64,000 nucleotides of DNA. Source: Archilochus colubris (lineage: Eukaryota; Chordata; Aves; Apodiformes; Trochilidae). Position numbers and translations under genes: made by a program. The stretch lies in NCBI GenBank assembly GCA_023079485.1, contig CM041084.1, positions 9,608,609 through 9,672,608 on the forward strand, given 5' to 3'. Numbering within the stretch: position 1 is the stretch's first letter; each line of letters begins with the position of its first letter. This document shows positions 13,903 through 27,200 of the stretch, one piece after another. The notes below the pieces were generated by a model that saw only the letters and a list, made by a program, of their open reading frames with translations, had not been told where the DNA came from and made no database searches.

Positions 13903-13929
13903 ATCCAGTTCCTCTGACAGGAACTGGAT
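13903..13929. repeat. Perfect 11-bp inverted repeat, 5-nt loop
   Basis: ATCCAGTTCCT, spacer CTGAC, AGGAACTGGAT. It has mixed base composition, so the match is less likely to be an AT-bias effect than other palindromes here. Function unknown. Confidence 0.85.
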
Positions 13930-14663
13930 CCTACCCAGGCATCAGTTATTTTCTGTGTGTCAAGATGAGACTTCTTTCAAGCAAGCTGTCAAAAAACTCC
14001 CACAGGTAGCCCTTCTTTTCCCTTACTTTTCTATCAACTTATTTTTGGTTTCTGTTTCACAAAGGAAGAATTATGGTTTTTGAAGTAAATATTCCCATCA
14101 AAACAATTTCAGAAAGTCCCCAATTTAAAAGTTTTTACAGGACACAGCAAATCATAACCTACTAGTTCAGGAGTTTAACATGCAGAACATTCATCAGTAC
14201 GAATCATATGAAGAAAAACAGTAGCTCAACATAGCTGAACTCCCTGTGACTTAGGTGATTAGCTGACCAAGAGGCACGACCTAGTGTGCCATGTGCCAGA
14301 CTCAAAGCAAGGGACACCATTTTTTATTTATTTCTGATGTCATTTTCCCCCTTAGCAATGCTGGGTATAATGATACTTCACAGGACTTTCCTTATCTAGA
14401 AAATGTTAAATGAGGTTGATAATATTTTTACAGCACTTTGAACAGACTGTTTTTTGCTATGGGAGCACAGGAGAATGTCAGTCGTAATTTTTCAAATAAT
14501 TTGTGCCTCTATGTAAGTGATGTTATGAAGATGATCACAGTATTTTTTTTCTTATGCACATTCTCATTAATTTTTGCATTAAAGACATTTTCTTGTAAGA
14601 CAAACTATTGAAAAATAATGAGACACCCAATGAAATAAAAAGGGTCTAATTCCATGTACGTAC

Positions 14664-14750
14664 TTGACATCATCGAAGGCACCCATCTGCAGTTTCAGGA
14701 GATCTGCCACTTCCTTTATTAACTCCAAGCCCTTTTCCACACTCAGGGGG
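14664..14750 (-). CDS. PTPRN2: PTPRN2 internal exon, mature ectodomain
   Basis: 87 nt: one base completes the Asp codon begun in the upstream exon, then 28 codons and two trailing bases. The acceptor is CTTTCAACAG and the donor is GTACGT. The peptide PLSVEKGLELIKEVADLLKL then QMGAFDDV matches the family pattern D-P-L-x-x-E-x-G, an amphipathic helix, then A-F-x-D-V. This is a helix of the SEA-like mature ectodomain that sits against the membrane on the granule-luminal side and is involved in dimer formation in this family. The longer minus-strand open frame running upstream from this exon is in a different frame and is intronic. Confidence 0.94.
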
Positions 14751-16020
14751 CTGTTGAAAGGAAGCAAGAAAGCAGAGCATTACGAAAATGGAACCCATCG
14801 ATACTTGAGAGGCTAAAAGTCCCAAAAGAGTTATCACCTTGGCCTCTTAGAGTCTGAAAGCCACCACTAACTGTATTCCTGTCACACAGTGATCGTGATA
14901 TCAAGGGAATTGGGATCAGGTGCTTCTTCAGGCATGATGAATCACCTGAATTTTCCAGCAATAAGACAAACAATAAGGTGTAAATGGAATTGTTAGAAAG
15001 TGTAATGGGCCCATGATGCAGCAACCAGTTCATCTCAGTCCTCAATAAAAAATGTAATAAAGTGAAAGGACAGAAAGAGAGAAAGGGATTGAAGAGAAAG
15101 GGAGGAAAACAAACAATGAAAGTCAAATTGCAGACTCAGTAGCAAATGGACAAGGGAAAAGCATATTTTTAAATTCATTAGCTTTGAAAATGAATCTTCA
15201 CCATGTGAAAGGATTCAAGATTATTATGGATTTGAGAGTAAACAATGGAGCAAGGCACACAGTCCAGAGGATACTGATTACATACACAGGATTTAGCTTG
15301 GTGCCTGTATGCACTGCTGACAGAACCTGCTTTAAATCTTTTTAACCTTTGTCAATGCCACATTTACATTTTTTAATTTACAAAACAGGTTGCAATCCAG
15401 CCTAACACAAAGGGCTGCTATCGTTTAAAAATGCACTTATCTAGATGCAATATTTATATTTGAAAAAAATTCAGGTTATTAGAGTTGTTACACTTCCACA
15501 GATGCATTAAACGTTCTGTCCCTCCTGTACAGAGGTTGTTTAGTAGTTGTTCAGTGCTGTGGAACCAAATACAAAATTATTCAGAAAGTAAAAAGATAAG
15601 GAAATAATATAGCAATGCCTAGTGTGAGCAACAGATACAAAATTCTCTTTCTAAATTTTGATTATAGAATTATTCTCAATGTTGCTAAAGACCCAAAGAT
15701 CATGAAAATAAACCTTACAAGCTTGATGCTTACCTGACTTATGCCATGGTAAATCACAAACAACTCTTATGAGACCAGTCCAGGGGAAATAGGTTCTTTA
15801 TTCTCTCTTTCAAGGATTTATAACAAGTAGGAGAAGTAGGTGTCAAAAGAAGTATGTACTATTAGACATGATCTTTTCAAATGGGCTAGGAGGCAGAGGA
15901 TTTTTCCAGGCTCTCTACCTAGGTTATTATTTCTGCTTCATAATGAAACTTTTTGAACTAATTTTATACCACAGCAATCATTGCCACAAGTTTATTTATT
16001 GCCTGCAACGAGCAGTGTTC

Positions 16021-16039
16021 ATTTATTTATTTATTTATT
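16021..16039. repeat. (ATTT)n microsatellite
   Basis: Between four and five ATTT units. Confidence 0.85.
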
Positions 16040-19000
16040 GCATTGGGTTCTGCATGCACTGCCCTAAGGGCAGCTCTATTTAAATAATGGGTTGTCTCAT
16101 GTGGATCTCAGTTAGGATGGAATTGCTCAGACTCCCCTCACACTACTAACCCAAAATGCTCAAGAGATCTCTTGTCACACAAGCAGAGGTAGCCCCTCAA
16201 GGCATCAGATAAATTTAGAGTTTTTCTAGATGTCTAAGACAGAAATGTTCTTGTATGAAGGTAACAAAGGAATCTGATTGTCTCTGTAAGGAAAAGAATG
16301 TACCATAGATTATTCATAAAACCCCTGTATTTCAAGGACTGTCAGTGGGTAGAAATGTGATTATCCTCATCACTATGAAAGCAAATTGTCATAGTGACTC
16401 AGGGGCTTATTTGTTAATTAAATCTTTTCTCCCAGTGATGATGGCTTAAATTTTATGGAAATTATTTGTGCCAGCAAGTGGGCTTTTACTGTAATAGCAA
16501 GTCTATGCACTGGTGCAAGCAAAGTCTGCTGCTGTACAGTGGTGTCATTTTTTTTTACGAAGAGTCTCATTTGCAAAATCTCAACCTCCTAATCCCTGTT
16601 TACTCCTCCTCCCCTGAAAAGGCATTCTCTGACTTCAAAAACAAGATATGCTGCTACACACAGCATGGTGGTAACAGTGACGGGGGATGCAATCAGAGCA
16701 TTTCAATGCTACAGTCCTGCAAGGAGAGAAAATGTGTGGGAAGGCTACTCTTTTGCACACCTGAGCAGCCAGGAGTAGTCTTAGTAACCCTTATTGAATA
16801 CCAAACTAAATGGCACAGGTGCACAAACTCACCATCAGTTTGATAGGCTAAGAATTTGTCATTCATAACAGCATAGGAAAGCAGCAGAACCAGTAGCTGT
16901 GCACTTTTCAAAGTCATGATGCTGTCTATTATCTATTTCGGTACCAGTAATATCATTGACAACATTTGAGGATTCACATTAAGAATGATTCATTTACATC
17001 ATGATTTTTTCCAGTAGAACTTTTCCAACTTCTTAACATTGATACATACTGGTACAATTTATTAAAGTTCTGTGACAACTGTATTGTAGGAGATTCGAAT
17101 ATTCAAAAACCTCTCTCTAAAAATGGCAGAACATTATTCTCCATACTCTATTTCTGCTTTGCTTTTGTTTAGTGCTGCATTTTGCTCAGTGTTGCATGGT
17201 TTGTACAATGTCTGCCTTTAACTTTGTTTACTCAGAGAGGACACACTGCTCCCACCAGTGTAGCACTGAGCAAACTGCCCACATTGCACCAGCACCGTGC
17301 ACCCACATCACCCATCTGATTTCAGGTTTATACAAAGACTGGTACCAGAACACAACTTATAAACATCACATATCCTCCTTCTTTTGGCCCTCCTACACAT
17401 CTCCAGTGAAAAAACAGTATTTATGGAAGAGTCACAATTTGTGAACCTTCATATATTATGCTTGGTTTCTGCTTGCTTGATTCAGTTCTACATGGGAAGA
17501 AGTTGCTGTATTATGGAGAGAATTTTTGTGTTGTTTTTTATTTGTTTTTAATTAATATGATTCATCTATTGATTGTGAATATACAGCTACTATGAAATTA
17601 ATTCAAAGGGTCGTGTTACTAAAACCAAGAAGGAAAGACAAAAACTGTAGCTCAGATTAGGAACAAATAGTGAGTGAGATACCCCAAGCACAAAACATAA
17701 CAGCAGAAAGAAAACTCTTTAGAGTTAACCCTTACAACAGAACTATTTTATCAAGGCCAAAGACTTGGAGGAAAGCTGAGGGTGAGGATAAGGTTCCCTA
17801 TTAGAGCTGCCAAGACATTTATTTCAGCTCCTTATAGCAGGGGAAGAGAAAGGACCTCCCCTTTTGGTGAGATTTCATGCAGGCTCCAATCCATTCCACA
17901 CATCATGGCACATAGTGAGTCTCTGGGCTACAGCCCCTCAGTTTCCAGGCCTGCTACAGCATGTCCAACACTTATGCATGTTTTTTTGGAAGCCTATGGT
18001 AAGTAATTTCATTACATCAGTAGTGGTGAAAACTTAAAAGAGAAATCACAACTTACATAAGCCTCAGAGACTCAAATATGTGCTGAAAAAAGCAAAAGCA
18101 ACCAAAGACCTACCCGTAGATGCTATGTACTCTTCGTAGGTTCTCTTGAGGTTGGCTAACCTTTTTTCTGCCAAAGAAAATTAATGGCTATTGCAGTGTT
18201 TTTAACAGTCCTTTTTTGATTTTACCACACCATTTTATGACTGCTTTGGAGATTTCTGGTCCCCTTTAATCTAGAATCTGGTCTTAGGAAGAACAGATTC
18301 ATGGATGACATAGCACCTTTTTGCAGATAACATAGCTCTGCCTAGCTGAGATACTTGAGATAGTGCTTGGTTTCGGCTTCCTATCTTTGCTCTCATTTCA
18401 CTTGCTGAAGATTTTTCTTTTTTGTATCTTCCTTCAAGTTAACTCTGCTAAAATATGATAAAAAAGCTGCTAAAAGACAATATATTGTATGTATAATAAT
18501 ATATGATATATATATGATTAAAGTGGCTAAACCAAAATGTGATATATCAGGCAGTTCACAATAATTATTCTGGGGTCCTTTTTAGCTTTCCAGCTCCAGT
18601 TCTCTAAAGTTATAAGATGGAAAGACAGACTGAAAGTATAGAAGATTTATGTTTGACTAAATTTCTTCTATTGCTTTATATTCTAATGCTATCTCTATTT
18701 GTGAGTGCTAGCCTCAATATTATTTTTCAGTTGACAGATTTAGACCTTACTGAACCAGCAGCAGAATTCTGCCTCACTCAGGTGCCAATCTCTATGTCTT
18801 ATCATTTGCAGTATCTACTTTGTTTGACAGGTTAATGACAATGAGGAAATAAATAGGGAATAAAGTATAAATACTTCCTTTGGGGTTTATGTAGATGTAT
18901 ATATAGTTTTAAAGTCTGGCAGAGTGTCATCTACAAAATATTTCACTGCTGCTTTTTTTCAGGCCATAGCTCTTACACTAAACTAGTTACACATGCTGGA

Positions 19001-19093
19001 GCATGTGGCCTGTTTCTCTTCTAAAAATAGCCAGTGTTGTATGGTCCTACTATATGATCCCTTCAGGTAAAATTACTCCCCTTTTCAAGACTG

Positions 19094-19118
19094 ATGTCAT
19101 GATAGAACATCATGACAT
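19094..19118. repeat. Perfect 10-bp inverted repeat, 5-nt loop
   Basis: ATGTCATGAT, spacer AGAAC, ATCATGACAT. Intronic. No flanking element recognised. Confidence 0.85.
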
Positions 19119-22100
19119 AACCATGAAAACTTCCTCACCCATTTTAACCATGTGAAAAATGAGTAATCCAATGGACACCTACTTGTCTGAACTAAAATAA
19201 TCATGAGACTGGAGTTTTGTCTAACAATAGCTATTTTATTTAGAGAGAAATTCAAAATGAGTGTGCAGGAGTATATATCTCCTCACTTTAATGTGAGCTG
19301 CTGAGCACTTCAGAAAATTAGTGTAATCCATTTAAATGCTCAGGAGAGGATTTGGGAGCCTGACTTTGCATAATTGTTTGTTAAAGCATTTCCACAATGT
19401 GTACTGGACATTGAATGTAGGAAAATTAGATTGTCTGGTGAAAATAATATTCTGTACCTTCCAATATCAAAATCCTCCCAGTTAGGAACTGAAAACAGAA
19501 ATATTTTAAGAAACAATCCACTTACAGAGGTAATGTAAATAATAGAACATGGGACTATAATCTTCCTCTGCTATTGTCTATTAAGTACTTCAATTATCAT
19601 TTGCTCAATATACGAGACAACTACAGTTATGAGGAGTAGTTTCTAAAATACAGTTCAGAAAGTTGGCACAACTTTGAACAATACTATTATTTTCTCCTCA
19701 GTCACTGCTACAAAATGTATCAAATTTGCTGGCCATTTAAAAAAATCTGTTTATACAGTCCTGCTGTATTCATTGGGTTTATACATAAATAAGAGAGTAT
19801 CTGTTGCTGAATGAATTATGAAAGAGGAACAGAGTATGTATTCATCTAGAAGAGTGTTGTCATGACCCCCAATTTCACCACCCACAAAATGAAGACAAGG
19901 ATACCAACATTCTTCATCAAATGCCTAGCATGTTTATATAAATGACCATTATTATTTGACTTGCACCTCTTCTGGTTCTAAGAATACAAAAAGCAACGTT
20001 ATTGGCTGCCCCTAAAGGTGATATATATATATTTCTGCCTACCAAATACGGAGAAGAACATGTAGTAGTAAAGACTACGTGACCTGAAAATTAACTTTTC
20101 ATTATAATAAAAATTTCCTTCATTTCTTTACTGAAGCATTTGTTCCAAACATTTTCAGCTCAGGAGAATCTGACTGGTTTTAGAATGTATGTAGAGCTTC
20201 CAGGTGAAGAGAACTTCTCCATTAGCAGCCTTGCTAAATGCCTGCTGTGGGCAAATGGAGAAGATGGCCAGTCAGACCACTCCAAGAAAAGAGTAGTCCT
20301 GAATATTGAATGCTGATCTAAAAGACTACTTCAGCTTTGTGCTGCAGTAATCGAAAATTTGTGTACTTTGTGTACTAGCTACAAATGAGTGATAGGTTTC
20401 CAAGAAATTCTCAACTACAAATCTGATGAGTGAGAACAACCACTCTGAGCAATGGATTGTCCATTTATGACCTGGACTGAATGATTTATGCACTCAAGGC
20501 TCAAAGCTTCCCCTTCTGCTTAAAGAACAAGGAGACATGGAAATGAAAGAACTGGAGATCTGCAGGGAGCAACACTGGCAACATGACCAGTTCTGCTGAG
20601 CTAAATGCAGCTCAAACTATTAAAAGCCAGTAAGAAATACCAAAGGGAAAAAGAGGAAAACCAGAAGTAAATAGTAATGAAAGCTATATGTTCTGTATTT
20701 TCCAACATGCCCATCAAAACAATCCCATTTTGGTAGTGAAAAAATCTGATTAAGTTATACAGATGGCTTGACTGCTAGAGTTCACCAAGCCTGCTCCTGG
20801 CCAAAGGAGAAGGAGAGCAACACGAGTGTTATGCTGAGGTTATGTCAGTCTAACCACCAGTTGCTCTCATTTGCTTTTCCTCCTCTCAATTGCCAAGTGT
20901 CCTCAGAAACCCACTTACTGAACTTGGAAACCCACTCATTTATCTCTGAAATGCTCCCTTCTTGACATCATTCAAACTGTGTATTGTCTTTACCACACTG
21001 TACCCAGTGCCCTTCCAATACTCTCTTTAGCAATTGTAATGCAGCACTATAATGGACATCCAGTCAGCCCTGTCAGATTAGTTCAATTGAATCATTTTCT
21101 GCAAAAATGAAGAATAATCTACACTACAGAAATAGGCCTGACACTGAAAATTGCACTCTCTAGACCTAATTGTCAGTCTAATCCCCAGTGAAATCTTAAG
21201 TAAGGTTGGGTGCAATCCACCTAAAATTTGCTTCAGGACACAGGCAATGAAGTCCTCTTCGCCCATTTTTAAGACTTGAGAACTGCACTAAAATTACAGG
21301 GCATTTCTCTACAGCCTGAAAGTTGTCTGAGTGGTTAAATACAGTTCTCCTGGCAATATCAGAAAGTGCATTTGCTTGGGAAATAAGTGGTGCTGTTCTG
21401 CAGAACCTCTCATTTTCTATCCAAACTCAAGTGTAGTGGCATCTCCAGTCCATTTTTTTTTTGTCTGGAAAACATTCAAAGTTTTGGTACACTTGTGTTC
21501 AGTTTGAATAACATTGAATCCACATCTCAGCCAGAGGAAGGCAGAACCTCAACCCACAATACAGGACTTTAGGGTGGGCGATGTTTTTTTGTTTAGTCCA
21601 ATATTTACTTTAAAAATGCTTTCAATGTTTAATAAAGTAAAATGCAAATGTGCTCAAAAATGAAGTTTAGACTGGCTTCTTCTGAGTGCTGCAAGCTGAG
21701 TCATGTTCCCCTGTGCATGTTGTCTGTCTTCCTCTGTTGCTTTTAAGGCTTGGGCTATAATGATGATGATGGATATTGCTATCACTCAGCAGTACATAGA
21801 GCACTCTCCTAGAATGTGGGAGTTAAAACTCCCAAGACTTATTCAGTAAGATCTTTCCCATATTCTGCTTGCTTTCTAATTCATGCAGGTACATTAGGAA
21901 TTGTCTGTTTGCTTATTATTTACTTGTAAAAATAGGGAGGGGAGGAGGGTGTTCTTTTTTAACAGGTGCCAGAGTAGCTACGGGAGATTTAATTACCCAC
22001 CTTCCTGGGCCAGTATAAGACTTCTCCTACAGGACTCCTCTCCACTCTCAGTGCCTTGCTTGGCAAGAAGAAGCAGAAAAGCCAGAATGCCAGCACTTGA

Positions 22101-22777
22101 GCTCTGTCTCTCTATGGGCAAGGGGTTGGTGCATACCAGCCATGACTGCTCTGCCTGCTGGGAGCACTCAAGACAAAAGAAGGGGAAAGCAATTTCCAGT
22201 TCTTCTGCTGGGATCATGAAGCGAGAAGAGCAATTGCTGAAGGGACCCTGTCCCCAGCAGTACCTCCTAACCCCCAGACTTCCAGTCAGTTCTCAGTAGC
22301 AGCCACCAGCACAAGATTGGAGGTTATTTTAAACCACCTTAGCTTAAGCCAGCAGTAAATACAAGAGCTAAGCAGTAAAAACAAAACCTAAGAAATAAAA
22401 TAAAGTTTGAGATAATTATGGAAAAGTAAAAGAAGGGGTCTTCTGAGATACATCTCTGTAAGGACTACTTAAACAACAGTCAACTCTGGGAAAAGTAACA
22501 CAGACAAAATCACTAATTTTTATTTTTAAATTTTTTTTACTGTTGTGTTCACACAGCTAAAAATCAAAGTGAGATGTTTAAGAAGTTGTCCGGTAACTAT
22601 ATTCAACATTGGCTTCAAGACCCTGAGAAGAAACTTAAAGGGTATGAGGGCTGCTATGAAATCACCAGCATTTATTCAGGCACTTGCCCAAAGTCCAGTT
22701 GAAAAGTAAAAAAACATCAGCATTCTATCCCAGGAGCACTAGGGAGACTTGACCAAATAAATGACAATATGAGACAC

Positions 22778-22793
22778 AAAAAAAAAAAAAAAA
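22778..22793. repeat. Poly-A run (16 bases)
   Basis: GACAC followed by 16 A and then CCCAACCC. No retrocopy was recognised in front of it. Confidence 0.8.
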
Positions 22794-22955
22794 CCCAACC
22801 CAGATTCCAGCTGATTCAGTGTCTGAGTCCAAAGCAGCCTAGGCAGAGAACAGACATCAGAAATCAGTCCCTGTTGCCTTATTCCCACCAGCAAGAAAAA
22901 AAAATAATATTATGATATATGTCAAAAAGCAATTGGTTAATAGGAATAAGCATAT

Positions 22956-23325
22956 CGTAGAATCATAGAATGGTTTGGGTCAGAAGGGACTAAAAAGGTC
23001 ATCTCAGTTCCAACACTCCCGACACCTCCCACTTGACCAGGATGTTCCAAGGCCCATCCAACCTGACCTTTGACATTTCCAGGAAGGAGCAATCTATAAC
23101 CTTCCTGGGCAACCTGTTCAGTGTCTCACCACGCTCACACTAAAGAATTTCTTGATAATGTCTGGCCTAAATCTATACTCTTCTAGTTTAAAGCCATTTC
23201 CCCTTGTCCTATCACTACACATCCTTGTAAAAAAGTCCTTTCCCAGCTATTCTGTAGGGCTCCTTCAGGTTCTGGAAGGCCACTCTATAAGGTCCTCCAG
23301 GAGCCTTCCCTTCTCCAGCCTATAC
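22956..23325 (-). mobile_element. CR1 LINE, 3' end, minus orientation
   Basis: Starts CGTAGAATCATAGAATGGTT, then TTGGGTCAGAAGGGAC and the typical antisense CR1 3' body (CCAACCTGACC, CCTGGGCAACCTGTTC, CTTCTCCAGCC). It is 5' truncated and moderately diverged. The 62-codon open frame within it is a remnant of the element, not a gene. Confidence 0.93.
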
Positions 23326-23659
23326 GATCATTGCTTATAGAAATACCTTCTTAAAAAGATCTCCAGCTGAACTCTTGACTTTAGTGATACCTATTAGACT
23401 ATGTGTTATAGAAACACACAGCAGGGAAATGGGCCACACACTGCAGGATTTGCATGACTTCTTTTACATTTTTAAGTCTCAAAATACATGCCACTATACC
23501 AAGGGTAGGATTCACATAACTAAACATAGCAAATCCTTTTTTTCAGGAATTTCTGCAGCCTCAGAACCCAGACTACCAGGAGTTTTCAGAATACCTTTTC
23601 CTCTTTTTTTTTATTTGCTTCCCAAGGACTATTTTTCTTAATGTCTCTTATTTTGTCAT

Positions 23660-23960
23660 ACTTACTCCAGCTGAATTTCATCTACCATTATTCTCCTTAA
23701 TCTTTAAATGTATTTAAATCCACCTGGAATTTTACTAAATCCTCCATAGTTCTTCCTAACAGAGACAATTTGCCCATGGGGTACTACTAATCTCTACACA
23801 CACTGAGATGCAGCAGTTCATGACAAATCTTTGTCTCCTGTTTCATAACCAGCTCTTAATCTGCAGTGACACCCTGGCCCTTGCTCTGTGACTCACTCTC
23901 TTAAAGTCAGTATGAAGAGCATCCCATTTATCTCCTGTTGATTTGAAAGGTAGCTACAAC
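23660..23960 (-). mobile_element. Possible old CR1-type LINE fragment
   Basis: CTGAATTTCATCTACCATTA resembles the same internal CR1 landmark seen at position 178. The sequence that follows keeps only loose similarity (CTAAATCCTCCATAGTTCTT). It sits just past the clear CR1 copy ending at 23325, so it may be a separate older insertion. Weak call. Confidence 0.35.
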
Positions 23961-24265
23961 CTGCAGCTTTGCTGCAAATGCAGCTTTTCTTCTGTGAGAG
24001 TCTGATGTATCTCATCAGAAGGTGCTTCACTCCTGAGAGTCTTTCAGGCACAGTCCTGCCATGAAGGGGAAGAGAGGGGCCCTGGCACTGCCTCCTGGAG
24101 GCTGAGGCTTAGTGGCCTTCAGATAAAAATAAGCAAGATTTAAAATGGGAATAGTAGCTTATCTCAGAGTGGGTGATCACAGCATGTCTTCAGTTTAGAG
24201 AAGGTGAAAACAGTACTAGGAAAGGTTTCATTTTAAGGACACAGTTTAATTTTTTTCTCTTTGTC

Positions 24266-24289
24266 TTTTATTTATTTATTTATTTATTT
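24266..24289. repeat. (TTTA)n microsatellite
   Basis: About six TTTA units. Confidence 0.9.
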
Positions 24290-27200
24290 CTGCTAAGATT
24301 AGTAAATATTTTAACAAGCATCATAATGGGAAACTCAGTTACTGAAGTATGAAATAGAAGGATGTCAACCTCTGTGTGCAAATTTCAGCAGTAATTCAAC
24401 TATGGAAGAGCTGCTGATGCCATCACAATTTTACCAAGTTTTCTCAAGAGATTTTCACCTTTAGCTTCCCACTGACTCCTATCTCCATGGAGTTGGCTTC
24501 ATGGCACCTTCTAGCACCTCAACACCAAGCTTCTCTGACCTGAAAGGTCACTTACAAAACTAAATGGCTGATTTTGCTGCTAGGTACCAACATTTATGCT
24601 GTGCACTCCACAGTCCAGAGGAAATATGTTATATTTCCCTGAGGAGGGAATAAATGTTGTATACTGGCCACAACACCCCCCTCATGGAAGGGTGATCCTG
24701 ACACCATAGGTAGCATATTAGCATATTCTCCTATTCTCATAATGTTGGCAACTACCAGTAGAAAGCTACTGAATCCAGCCTTCTCCAACTCCTCCTTCTC
24801 TTTTTCTAATCAAAAAAGGAAATCTCACTCAGGACAAGAGAAACACAGATTATCCACACAATGTAGAACAAACAGAGATACAGAGTGGTTTGCTCCAGGT
24901 CACAGAGGAGGTAAGTAGCAAGGACTGTTGGGAACATTTCAACATTAAAGTAATTTATAACGTTGCCATTAAATTCTTTCTGAGCCTACCAAGCCTAAAA
25001 AACATTTAGACACCAATATTGCATTTATTTCTCTTGTCTGGAAGTGCCCCTGAGAGTAACTCATCCGATAACCTGTAATGAAAGTCCTGAGCACTGATGC
25101 TTCTCATCCATGGTGTTACAACAGCTTTCATTGTGTGTCTGAGTTTGAGCCTTTTGTCCATTTTTCAGTGTAGTTTCACACATCTCAAAGCACACATCCC
25201 CACTAAAGGCTTAAAGAAGGTATGTATTTCAGCATTAAATCCATTTCATTTGGTTTGAACAAGATCTGTGCTTTACATTTAGGTAAATCATGATTAATTC
25301 TGTAAATGGTTCACATTTATACAGGATTCATTAAAGCAACCAAATAACATCTAAACACAGAGCTCCCTCCAGATTGTTTGAGAGCTGCCTGACTTTGCAG
25401 CACTGTTGTCATAATCATTTTAAGGGCACTGCAATGTTATTGCATTGGGCTGCAGTTTCATTTCTCTACGCTTGTTTCCTCAAAGGCTTTATTAGCCATA
25501 AAACCTTTTTAAGCTTACTTCTTTTCTGACAGCTCACCAAATTCCCACTTTCTGTAATTTTTTCCCCTCTTCTCCCACCACCAATAAGTGTGAATTTAAA
25601 CCTCTTAATACAGAGATTCAAGTCCAGACCAATTTGTAACGCAGATGACACTTGGTAAAAATCAATGGCAGTGGTCAGGCTATGAAGGTCAGAGGAAATA
25701 ACAGCATCATGGAAACATGGGAGGGATAGAGAAGCCCAGAAGGATCAGCTCTCTGGAGTTATAATGGAAGTGTGACATTGTGCCAGCCTGTACTTGCATC
25801 ACTTCAAACACACACACTACCTCCAGCTGTGTTAGTAGCAACAAATTCATACAGATGCTCTGTTGCTGGCAGAAACATGGAAACAATAATGACAATTATG
25901 TGTGCCTTAGTTGTGATAGGATCCTTTCTGAGGCTGAAATGGACTCCACCAAAGCTCTCCCTAATGCATTTTAAATTAAATGCTAGAAAAGCTGGATCCA
26001 TTTGTCAGCAACCCTGAACCTCTGATGCTAAAAGGCCTTGAAATTGCAAAATTGTTCTTTCACATCAAATTATTCCTTCCTACAAGTAATTAGTAAATGA
26101 GACTGAGGACAATTGATGATACACATTTTTTATGCACCACTGAATTTTCATTCTTGCTCTTCCTTCATATCTTCCCTCTTGCTTCAAGGCAGCTTAAAGC
26201 CCAGACCAATTTATAATGCAAATGGTTTAAATGAAAAATTACAAATATCCAACAGTCTAGAGTTAAAAAACAGAAGATAAAGAAACACAAATAAATCTGT
26301 AAGAAATCCAAATTTTAAATATTTAAAACCTGACTTTTTATAAAAATAATTTTCCACACTATTAAGAAAGTAACTGTATTTATTTATATAGCAAATATAC
26401 CTAGTCTTGTGGCTGTGTACTTTCTTGAAACAAGCACCAGAGGAAGCCATAATATCAACTTGAAAGAAAAATTAAAATATTTTCCCTTTTTCAATTTATT
26501 CTCTGTGTTCTGAATTAGTCCTCACTGATTTTCTACTTACGAAATGTCATTTGCATGAAAATAAAAATTATTTAGACTGTGATTAAACTTACTTCATTCT
26601 AATTTTTTGTGGCTAGGTGTTTACATTGTATACATGTTATCTGCATTTTAGAAGTTAAAAAAATATCCATGCATGAAAAATATATTATGGCAGTTTTATA
26701 TCTGAGCTTCCCAGGACTGGGTAGAATCTCACTGATTAAAAAGTCCTGGTAGATGATAGACTGCATTATGATTCAGTTTGCTGCGTTCCCAGGAACCCTG
26801 ATCTTTGGCTTTCTCCTTATCACTCATTTCAAAAGCTTAAAATTCATCTTTCTTTTATAATGAACTACATGGTAATTACCCCCAAAACACTGTGATACAC
26901 TAAAAGTATTCACCATATGGTGCTGTGAGATACTGCAGCAACTCAAGGCTTTGATGACTACCTCTGTTTATAAACACAAAGCACAGCTCCCAGCCCCATC
27001 CTGCCTCATGGATCTGTAACATGCAGCCTCTGAAATTCCAGGTCTGGAGCCTGGAGACAGCAGAGTAACCTGAACCTGCTCACAGACATCTTGTGGGGCA
27101 GCACCTGCACCAGCTGCTCTCCCCAAGAAGCTGGTCTGTGAAACCCTAACAAAGGATGCTAACATGGCACAGAGGCATGGAAAGGCAAAGATGGGAATGT

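Larger units (their letters stand above)
1560..14663 (-). other. PTPRN2: PTPRN2 intron (13104 bp)
   Basis: Phase-2 intron between the two mature-ectodomain exons. It contains one clear minus-strand CR1 (5194-5600), AT microsatellites (6137-6154, 7481-7517), a long A/C-rich low-complexity tract (10360-10481), a poly-T run (12414-12428) and an 11-bp perfect inverted repeat (13903-13929). Otherwise it is featureless to my reading. Confidence 0.8.

Noticed and set aside
14743..15126. 127-codon minus-strand open frame ending at an exon
   Set aside because: It runs into the exon at 14664-14750 in the wrong frame and crosses the acceptor; it is intronic.
21901..22299. 132-codon plus-strand open frame
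   Set aside because: No domain, no initiation context and no similarity I recognise; a mirror open frame exists on the other strand. Likely chance.
22778..22793. Poly-A run as the tail of a processed pseudogene
   Set aside because: No coding-like sequence and no matching target-site duplication was seen around it.
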